A DNA stretch of 64,000 nucleotides from NCBI GenBank assembly GCA_964519985.1, contig CAZFMF010000003.1, positions 1 through 64,000 on the forward strand, given 5' to 3'. This DNA is from JAIEOG01 sp964519985. Lineage in GTDB: Bacteria > Bdellovibrionota > FAC87 > UBA2466. Positions 57,887 to 64,000 of this stretch are shown here, one piece after another; position 1 is the first letter of the stretch; each line of letters begins with the position of its first letter. The position numbers and the translations under genes are program-made. The notes beneath the pieces are model-generated. The model did no database searches. It saw nothing but the letters and a program-made list of their open reading frames with translations, and was not told the DNA's origin.

Positions 57887-59319
57887 TCGAAACCGGCGGC
57901 TCGGCCCTTTCGCTTCGGGATCCCCAAGGACAGTTAATCGTACTGGGCGACCGCCTGTTCCGGCTGATCCACCAAACCGCCGCACCGTTGTCCCGCCGCT
58001 TACTGGGCGGATCGCGCCTCGATGGCTTACGGGATCAAGGCCGGCTGGTACCTTGGTCGATCCTCGATGCCGAAACCCTGCCGGCCTCGCTCTGGCCGCG
58101 GGCCCGAATTGCCCGGGAAGAAACGGGTTTGGTATTGGAGCACCCGCGCGTTTGGTTTCCCTCCTATCCCACCGAGTGGCCCCCCGAAATGCTGTACGCC
58201 GCCGGAAAATTCACCCTGCGTTTGATGCGCGATCTCCACGCCCAAAAGCTCTGGCTCAAAGATGCCTCTCCGTACAACGTGCTCTTTGACGGCAGCCGCC
58301 CGACCTTTTGCGATCACCTATCGATCGAAGAGCGCCCGGCGCGGCAAGGAACGTGGATGGCGGCCGGCCAATTCCTGCGTTGCTTTGTGAATCCCCTGCT
58401 GGCGCTTCGCCACTGTGGGACATCCACCGCCGGCCTGTTTTGGCTGAACCGCGATGGCGTGGAAGCCGATGCCATTTACGCCATGTTAGGCAGTTTACGC
58501 CGTTGGCATCCCGCACTTTTTTTCAGCATCACCCTGCCCACCTGGTTGAATCGTGGACTCAACCGCGTGGATTCCACCAACCTCTATCGGGGTATGGTGT
58601 GCAACTCCGAGGAGAAGGCGCAATTCATTCTCGAACACGTGCTCGACAACCTGGAAGCCCGTCTCGAAAAGCTCGCACCCCAACCACGCAAGCCGTCCGT
58701 TTGGATGCGCTACATGGAATCAGGGTACTCGTTCACCGACGCCCAACTTCAAGAGAAGGAAGCGATCGTGCAATCGGTGCTCGAGACGCAAAAGCCCAAG
58801 CGGGTGCTCGATGTGGGCTGCAACACCGGGCATTTTAGTCGCATGGCGGACGCCGCGGGCGCGCGGGTGGTGGCGATTGACTACGATCCGCAGGTCGTCG
58901 GTCAGGTATGGCGCACCGCTAGCCAGCATCGGCAAGATATTCTCCCGCTCGTCGTGAACTTCGCGCGGCCCACGCCCGGATTGGGCTGGCGCAATTGCGA
59001 GAACGCGCCCTTTCTAGAACGCGCGGAAAAGCGGTTTGATGGATTGTTCTTACTCGCAACACTCCATCACCTCACGGTCACTGAAGGCATTCCATTGCCG
59101 GAGGTCTTGGGACAAGTCGCCCGACTGGTGAACCAGTGGGCCCTCGTTGAATTTATCTCACCGCAGGACAAGGCGTTTCGCGCGCTCTGTCGGGGACGCG
59201 ATTTCTCGCACCTCACCCAGGCGTACTTCGAAAGTCAGGCGCGAACCCATTTTCACATTCGCTCGCGGCAAACGCTCCAGGGGAGTGAACGCACCCTCTA
59301 CCTGCTCGAGCCTCGGTAA
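57883..59319 (+). CDS. Kinase-like domain fused to class I SAM methyltransferase
   Basis: A 478-residue protein. Residues 1-270 look like a degenerate kinase or phosphotransferase fold: LVLEHPRVWFPSYPTEWPPEMLYAAGKFTLRLMRDL and LWLKDASPYNVLFDGSRPTFCDHLSIEER correspond to a catalytic-loop D-x-x-x-x-N and a metal-binding D. Residues 275-478 are a class I methyltransferase (VLDVGCNTGHFSRMADAAGARVVAIDYD, FDGLFLLATLHHLTV). The substrate is unknown. It starts with GTG at 57883 inside the stop of the small YIDPGTGS gene. A convergent phosphatase-fold gene follows after a repeat. Confidence 0.78.
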   Translation: MIETGGSALSLRDPQGQLIVLGDRLFRLIHQTAAPLSRRLLGGSRLDGLRDQGRLVPWSILDAETLPASLWPRARIAREETGLVLEHPRVWFPSYPTEWPPEMLYAAGKFTLRLMRDLHAQKLWLKDASPYNVLFDGSRPTFCDHLSIEERPARQGTWMAAGQFLRCFVNPLLALRHCGTSTAGLFWLNRDGVEADAIYAMLGSLRRWHPALFFSITLPTWLNRGLNRVDSTNLYRGMVCNSEEKAQFILEHVLDNLEARLEKLAPQPRKPSVWMRYMESGYSFTDAQLQEKEAIVQSVLETQKPKRVLDVGCNTGHFSRMADAAGARVVAIDYDPQVVGQVWRTASQHRQDILPLVVNFARPTPGLGWRNCENAPFLERAEKRFDGLFLLATLHHLTVTEGIPLPEVLGQVARLVNQWALVEFISPQDKAFRALCRGRDFSHLTQAYFESQARTHFHIRSRQTLQGSERTLYLLEPR

Positions 59320-59354
59320 CTGACCGCCGTAGCCATTCATGGAAACCGTAGCCA

Positions 59355-59381
59355 GTCATTGCGAGCGAAGCGAAGCAATCT
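59355..59381. repeat. Dispersed imperfect palindrome, copy 5
   Basis: A 27-bp copy (GTCATTGCGAGC...AAGCAATCT) whose last two bases are part of the stop triplet of the convergent membrane enzyme gene. It is preceded by two direct copies of CCGTAGCCA (59328 and 59346) in the 60-bp gap after the methyltransferase gene. Confidence 0.7.
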
Positions 59382-60969
59382 ACATTTCGTTAAACGGGCA
59401 CGCATCGACGGGTTCTTGGGTCATCAACGGCCCCGTCTGCGCCAGATAGTCGATCTGGCCTAGCAGATCGCCGGGTCCCACCTGGCCGTTAAAAATCGAG
59501 CGCAGCAGCGCGCCGGTCATCACGGTGTTGAACGGTTTGTCGATCTGCACGGGGTGGGCACCCGGGACACGCAGGAGAAACGGCACCCGCCGATCGGGAT
59601 CCTTGATCCCCCAGCGCCAGGGGTGCACCGCGTGGTCGGAAGTGATTAAGAGTACCGTCCGATCCCAGACTCCGGTTTCTTTCATTCGCTCGATAAACTG
59701 TCCGATGGAGCGGCTTACCAACACGATATTCGAATAATAGTGTTGTCGCTGGAGCTCCTCGGAGGGGCTCTTCCGATCCTTTAGTAAAAGTGCCCGCCGT
59801 CGACTGTAGATCCCCGGCAGATGCGGAATAGAAAGGTGGACGTAAGACACGTCGTAGGCGGGATTACCGACATTCTCCAAAGAAGTGCGCATCAGTTTTT
59901 GGTAGGCATTCAGATGCTGCGCCGGAATTTCCCGCATCGGATTGAGGGCCCGTCCGCCAATCGAAGCCAAACGGCTGAGAAACTCCTTCGGTTCCCCATA
60001 CTCGTAGAACATGACCGACTCACAAGCCGCCAATTTTTTCGGCGGCAAGAACTTGCAATACGGATGGTACCAACCCGCCACCGAAACCGCGGCTCCCTCG
60101 TCCGCCATTTGGGAAAGAATCGTCCGGCTCTTGCTAATGCGCCGACGGTTCACCAGCGGGGGAAACTTCACCTCGATATCGTTGTCGCCGAGTCGACAGA
60201 ACTCGGTCACCTGCCGCCCTAGCAAATAGGCCGGAATCGAGGCGTGGGTGTGCACAATGGGGGAGTAGGCGTGGGTCGCAAACAAGCTCTCTTTTCGTAG
60301 CGCGTCGAGCTCCGGCAAGAAAACATTTTCAAGACGCTTCTCGAACGTCATGGCGTAATCCCACTCGTCGAAAATAATCCAGACGACGCGGTAGGGTTTC
60401 GCGCTCGGTTTCACATCGACATGGGCAAATTCGGTCTCATCCCATTCCGCGACGTGGTTCCAATAGGCGTAGCCCATTCGCCCGAACGAAATCAGCAAGA
60501 ACGGGAACCCGCAAAGCACGACGGCTCGCAGGGCCGCTTCTCCCTGCCGACCGTAGCGGTGCCAGATCCAAGTCAGCAGCGCGAGAGCCGCCACCCCGAC
60601 CGCCCCCGCCCCGAACGGACCCAAGGCCGCTACCAGCCCACCGACCGACAGGAACGGAAAATAGACCGAAAAGTTGAGATGGCCCCGCAAGGAATTGAGC
60701 GGCAGAAGGAGCAAGAGCACGGAAATAAAAAAAACCCAATGCCGCGTCTTGGGACGCGCTACGGTGACTCGCAGGAGTAGCCAAAGCGGGACCGCGATCG
60801 CGGACAGCGCGCAGCCGAAAAATGCCAGATCCGTCCAGCGCAACGGATAACGCGGGTACACCGCGTGGAGGGCCCAGTCCAAAAACGCCCATTCTTCCAT
60901 CAGAACGAGGGCGGCCAGAGAAAAACAGAAAGCAAGTTCTTGGAGCGCCTGCTTCCGTTTTTCTACCAT
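59380..60969 (-). CDS. Membrane-bound alkaline-phosphatase/sulfatase-superfamily enzyme
   Basis: A 529-residue protein. Four to five membrane helices occupy residues 10-170, then comes a periplasmic-type alkaline-phosphatase-fold domain. Metal-ligand segments are YRVVWIIFDEWDYAM, with the Asp at the first metal site, and LLITSDHAVHPWRWG. The nucleophile position is in VHTHASIPAYLLGRQV (Thr/Ser), as in LtaS/EptA-like phosphotransferases rather than Cys-type sulfatases. It likely moves a phospho-group on a lipid or glycan at the outer face. It overlaps the M13 peptidase gene by seven bases. It converges on the YIDPGTGS/methyltransferase pair. Confidence 0.82.
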   Translation of the reverse strand: MVEKRKQALQELAFCFSLAALVLMEEWAFLDWALHAVYPRYPLRWTDLAFFGCALSAIAVPLWLLLRVTVARPKTRHWVFFISVLLLLLPLNSLRGHLNFSVYFPFLSVGGLVAALGPFGAGAVGVAALALLTWIWHRYGRQGEAALRAVVLCGFPFLLISFGRMGYAYWNHVAEWDETEFAHVDVKPSAKPYRVVWIIFDEWDYAMTFEKRLENVFLPELDALRKESLFATHAYSPIVHTHASIPAYLLGRQVTEFCRLGDNDIEVKFPPLVNRRRISKSRTILSQMADEGAAVSVAGWYHPYCKFLPPKKLAACESVMFYEYGEPKEFLSRLASIGGRALNPMREIPAQHLNAYQKLMRTSLENVGNPAYDVSYVHLSIPHLPGIYSRRRALLLKDRKSPSEELQRQHYYSNIVLVSRSIGQFIERMKETGVWDRTVLLITSDHAVHPWRWGIKDPDRRVPFLLRVPGAHPVQIDKPFNTVMTGALLRSIFNGQVGPGDLLGQIDYLAQTGPLMTQEPVDACPFNEM

Positions 60970-62951
60970 ATGTAGACTCGATCCTTAGCCGGCAGCACCA
61001 TCGGATCACCGGCTTTGCAGCCGAAGACTTCTTCGAAAGCCGCCTGGTGTTTCACCTGCTCGTTTACGCGTGCCTCCATCGCAGCATGAGGATCGGTCTT
61101 GAGCAGCATTTCTCGGTACTTTGGCCGAACGACTCCGCACCACGCCCGCCCATACTGAATGAAGAAATCCTTCTTGGCCTGCGCATCCCCCTTCCCGCCC
61201 GGGAAGGCTGCCCGGTAAGCGAACGTCAGCCCGACCAGATCTCCGATGTTTTCTCCGAGCGTGAGCTTGCCATCGTGACCAATCTTGTTGAATTGATCCA
61301 CGAGACGCTCGCCCCGTTTCACAAACTCCTTCACGTCCTTCTCCGGCATCCATTGATTCATCCGGCCGACCGCATCATAACGCGCCCCGTGATCATCGAT
61401 GCCGTGCCCGAGCTCGTGGCCCACCACAATCCCCACCGCACCCAGATTCGTCGTATCCGGCAGATTGGGGTCGTAGAAGGGATACTGCAGAATCCCAATC
61501 GGCATCACGAACTTATTATCCGAAGGGCTGTAGTATGCGTTCACGGTCAAGGGGCCCATTTCCCAACGGTTGCGATCCCGTCGGATGGCCAATTCCTTCA
61601 GCTCTTTATTGGATAGGTTTTTATCGAGCTTTTGCATATTGGCGCGATTTTTTTCCGGCGAATATTCGGCCGGGGGATTGAAATCCCACTCGGCGTCGTT
61701 GCGCGGCTTCACCAACTGGAGGCGCGCGACCTTGATCTTGTTCGCCCCTTCCTTACGGCTCTTTTCCGAAAGCCATTTGTTGCTCTGGATACCGGCCACG
61801 ATCGCGCCACGGACCTTCTCCACCAGCTTCACAAACTTTTCTTCCGGAAAGGCAGGAAAGAGCACGGGTAGCAACTCGGCGTCGATCTCTTTGGCGAAAC
61901 GATCCATGACCAGCATCGTGCAGCGTTCCTGCCGGACGGGCCGCACATTCGGACCCCCGAGGTGTTTTTTGCGAAACTCGAAGCCCTTTTGGAAGTAATC
62001 GGGGTAGGCGTCGTCGAGATAACCCGGTAACGCGCGGAACAGGTAAACGCTCTTCAGGACATCGAGCGGCGTCTTCGCCAGCTTTTCGTTCACGAATTCA
62101 AAGTTTTTGGGCGTCAGATGCCGCAGGTGCGTGCGCGACGGCAGAAGCGACATGAAGTGATCCAGTTGGAAGTTGGGATAGTCTTTCACCATCGCCTTGC
62201 GATCAATGCCGGTCTTAATGTTCACCAATTCGCGGATCTCCGCGGGCGTGGGGTAGGTCTTCGAAAAGTCCTTCTCAAAATCCACCACCCACTTGGCGCG
62301 CTCGGCGGGCTTGTCTAGGCCAACCGTTTCAAAGAAGGCCTGGGCCAAACTTTGCAGGTCTCCGGTGACATCGGCTTTTTCGTAGTAGCTCTTTTCCGGA
62401 AGCGATTGCAGGTCGGCTAGGAAATAGACGTCATTCCAGTCCGAATCGTCCTGGTTGCTAATCGTGCCCCAATCCACGAAGGAGAACTCCGCTTCCTCCA
62501 TTTTCTTCGCCAGAAACTTTTGGAACTCGGCGTGATCCTTGATTCGGCCGACCTCGCCCGTCATTTTGGCGACGATTTCCTTTTCTTCCTTGGCCCCCGC
62601 CTTATCGTTCATGCACGCGAGGAAAATATTCGAAAGCGAGCGCGCCCGCGGGCTCAGATTCTTTTTCGTCGGCAACTCATTGAGCCATTTCTTTTTGGCC
62701 TCCAAAACCCGCTCGTGCGAATCGGAGAACGAGAAAACATGCTTGGAGCGGTCTTCTCGCAGCTCGAAACCGGAGATCGCTTCCGAACAAACGTGCTCGA
62801 AGAAGTTCTTACAGGGTGAGATTTCCGGACTGAGCGGAAACTCGCGCCGGTCGGGAATCGCGGAAGATGCCGCTTTCTTCCCTGAGAAACTAGCCGTCGA
62901 GAGAACTAATAAACAACACACCGCGCCACGAAAGAAGAGTTGTATCCGCAT
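60963..62951 (-). CDS. M13-family (neprilysin/PepO-like) metallopeptidase
   Basis: A 662-residue secreted peptidase with a signal peptide (MRIQLFFRGAVCCLLVLSTASF). Typical M13 features: CKNFFEHVC at the mature N-terminus, the substrate-binding VNAYYSPSDNKFVMPIGILQYPFYD, zinc motif HELGHGIDDHGARYD, the third ligand in TLGENIGDLVGL, and the C-terminal CW-type ending FGCKAGDPMVLPAKDRVYIW. It cleaves short peptides. The start ATG is at 62951. It is first of a two-gene unit with the phosphatase-fold enzyme. Confidence 0.95.
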   Translation of the reverse strand: MRIQLFFRGAVCCLLVLSTASFSGKKAASSAIPDRREFPLSPEISPCKNFFEHVCSEAISGFELREDRSKHVFSFSDSHERVLEAKKKWLNELPTKKNLSPRARSLSNIFLACMNDKAGAKEEKEIVAKMTGEVGRIKDHAEFQKFLAKKMEEAEFSFVDWGTISNQDDSDWNDVYFLADLQSLPEKSYYEKADVTGDLQSLAQAFFETVGLDKPAERAKWVVDFEKDFSKTYPTPAEIRELVNIKTGIDRKAMVKDYPNFQLDHFMSLLPSRTHLRHLTPKNFEFVNEKLAKTPLDVLKSVYLFRALPGYLDDAYPDYFQKGFEFRKKHLGGPNVRPVRQERCTMLVMDRFAKEIDAELLPVLFPAFPEEKFVKLVEKVRGAIVAGIQSNKWLSEKSRKEGANKIKVARLQLVKPRNDAEWDFNPPAEYSPEKNRANMQKLDKNLSNKELKELAIRRDRNRWEMGPLTVNAYYSPSDNKFVMPIGILQYPFYDPNLPDTTNLGAVGIVVGHELGHGIDDHGARYDAVGRMNQWMPEKDVKEFVKRGERLVDQFNKIGHDGKLTLGENIGDLVGLTFAYRAAFPGGKGDAQAKKDFFIQYGRAWCGVVRPKYREMLLKTDPHAAMEARVNEQVKHQAAFEEVFGCKAGDPMVLPAKDRVYIW

Positions 62952-63055
62952 GCTGAATCTCCGTTGAATGAGAAAAGAATACGACGAGGGCGCCGAGCGT
63001 GCACTGGATTATTTTTTGGTGACAATGCGTCCGCATTTCCATCATTCTGGCGCCC

Positions 63056-63934
63056 ATGGCCGCATACGAAGAGATGGGCATCATCGATTTTGATCACGTC
63101 GAGTTCGCCGTATCGGATCTCGACCGCGCTACCCAACTCTACGAAACGCTCGGATTCGAAAAATGCGGGACGCGCGAAATTCGCGAACGTGGCCTGCATT
63201 CAATTCTCCTGGGCCAGGGTGATATCTGGATATTACTGAGCCGATCCACTCGGGAATCGGACCCGGTGGCCCAGTTTGTCGAACGGCACGGTGCGGGCGT
63301 CTTTAGTATTGCCTTTCGGTGCAACGATGCGTTCTCGGCGGCCGAAAACGCCGGTCGCAAAGGTGCCACGGTATTGGAACCACCGTGTGCGATGGAAAAG
63401 GACTTCGGCACGGTCCAGCAATCGGTCATTCGGGCCTGCGCCGATTTGCGCCACACCTTCATCTCGCGCAAGGGCACGCTTTTCGGCGAAGGTTTCGACA
63501 CGGCGTTTCGGGAGCGAGGTCTCGGAGTGGGATTCACCCGCATCCACCATCTTTGCGCCAACGTCGACAAGGGCGAGCTAGTCACCTGGACGGAATACTA
63601 CGAGCGGGTGTTTGGTTTGAAGACCGCACGGACGACCGATGCTTCCGCCACCCTGCAGAGTCCCGACGGCATCTTGAATTTACTGGCGAGTGAGCCGGGC
63701 AACGAGTCGAACCCGGTGCAAGAGTTTTTGGATATCCATCACGGCGCCGGAATCCAGCACCTCGCCTTCCAATCCGCGGATCTAGGTCAGGCCATGGCGA
63801 GCCTCAAAGCCGCCGGTCTCGCGCTACTAGGTGGCCCCGCCGCGACCCATTGCGAATCGGTTGCCCTCTCACCCCAGAAATCACGCGCGTTCTCCCCCAA
63901 TCTCATGGGGCCTCTTTCCTTCGAATTCCTCTAG
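63056..63934 (+). CDS. Compact 4-hydroxyphenylpyruvate dioxygenase-like protein
   Basis: A 292-residue member of the HPPD/hydroxymandelate-synthase branch of vicinal-oxygen-chelate enzymes. N-terminal module 8-140, C-terminal module 160-292. The three iron ligands appear present: His165 (TRIHHLCANV), His235 (GAGIQHLAF) and Glu290 (GPLSFEFL). It ends two residues after that Glu, lacking the FFEIIQR helix and the C-terminal gating helix of normal HPPD (about 350-400 aa). The segment between the last two ligands is shortened too. It could convert 4-hydroxyphenylpyruvate to homogentisate or have another 2-oxo-acid substrate. It is divergent from the M13 gene. Confidence 0.78.
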   Translation: MAAYEEMGIIDFDHVEFAVSDLDRATQLYETLGFEKCGTREIRERGLHSILLGQGDIWILLSRSTRESDPVAQFVERHGAGVFSIAFRCNDAFSAAENAGRKGATVLEPPCAMEKDFGTVQQSVIRACADLRHTFISRKGTLFGEGFDTAFRERGLGVGFTRIHHLCANVDKGELVTWTEYYERVFGLKTARTTDASATLQSPDGILNLLASEPGNESNPVQEFLDIHHGAGIQHLAFQSADLGQAMASLKAAGLALLGGPAATHCESVALSPQKSRAFSPNLMGPLSFEFL

Positions 63935-64000
63935 TCGTATTCACTGACCGGCAGCTTCAAACTCAATCGAATGGGAACGACGGTTGGGCCTCTTTCCGCC
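63931..64000 (-). CDS. 3' end of a gene continuing beyond the window
   Basis: On the minus strand a frame is open from 64000 to a TAG at 63931-63933 and encodes a C-terminus ending VVPIRLSLKLPVSEYD. The stop shares CTAG with the HPPD-like gene, the same interlocked arrangement as six other convergent pairs here, which supports it being real. The product cannot be assigned from 23 residues. Confidence 0.45.
   Translation of the reverse strand, partial: AERGPTVVPIRLSLKLPVSEYD

Overview
The window is a 64 kb stretch of a GC-rich, gene-dense chromosome from a Gram-negative bacterium. TonB-dependent uptake, ExbB/ExbD pairs, outer-membrane barrels, lipoproteins and a prepilin peptidase support the Gram-negative reading. 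Stand-alone GroES/GroEL and DnaK, many secreted peptidases (families M10-like, C25, S28, M13, M17, TldD/TldE), sigma-54 regulators and TPR proteins resemble Bdellovibrionota or 'deltaproteobacterial' lineages. That placement is inference from gene content, not from a marker tree. I recognised no tRNA, rRNA, prophage, insertion sequence or CRISPR array.

Layout. 1-1119: partial secreted protein and a split MaoC hydratase pair. 1198-2784: a protease-dead M48 homologue followed by a ZIP metal transporter. 2781-7593: a TPR/unknown/UbiB-kinase operon divergent from a TonB-like protein. 7590-10836: a cobalamin riboswitch controlling a BtuB-type receptor and a beta-propeller-like lipoprotein. 10961-13669: Nfu iron-sulfur protein, a matrixin-like protease and two barrel-like proteins. 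13666-17150: single-domain response regulator, CHASE2 histidine kinase and an NtrC-type regulator. 17213-21043: tryptophan 2,3-dioxygenase and the guaBA operon. 21156-24537: glycosyltransferase, small zinc-knuckle protein, gingipain-like protease. 24861-29151: an isolated rplC, two rRNA/pseudouridine-type modification genes, rsmG and eno. 29197-36131: unknown secreted protein, S28 peptidase, then the heat-shock block (dnaK divergent from an FmdB-like gene and groESL). 36239-41572: acetyltransferase, unknown membrane protein, SLBB export protein, leucyl aminopeptidase and a gene-poor stretch. 41573-47161: TPR-like protein, ABC exporter, prepilin peptidase, galE, exbB/exbD. 47158-52350: C45-type hydrolase, membrane protein, TldD/TldE. 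52590-57632: acyl-CoA dehydrogenase, then ffh-rpsP-khpA-rimM-trmD. 57683-62951: small YIDPGTGS protein, kinase-like/methyltransferase fusion, alkaline-phosphatase-fold membrane enzyme and an M13 peptidase. 63056-64000: compact HPPD-like dioxygenase and a partial gene.

Genome-scale themes. Of the twelve convergent gene pairs, seven share a 4-bp palindromic stop (TTAA, CTAG or TTAG), so both genes end inside the same four bases. A short imperfect palindrome beginning GTCATTGCGAG recurs five times, always within about 5 bp of a gene end or overlapping it. Three heat-shock transcription units carry near-identical RpoH-type promoters with exactly 14 nt between TTGAC[TA] and CCCA. The strongest candidates for under-described biology are the YIDPGTGS / kinase-like methyltransferase / phosphatase-fold set at 57683-60969, the dead M48 plus ZIP pair, the cobalamin-controlled lipoprotein, and the rplC gene found outside any ribosomal operon.
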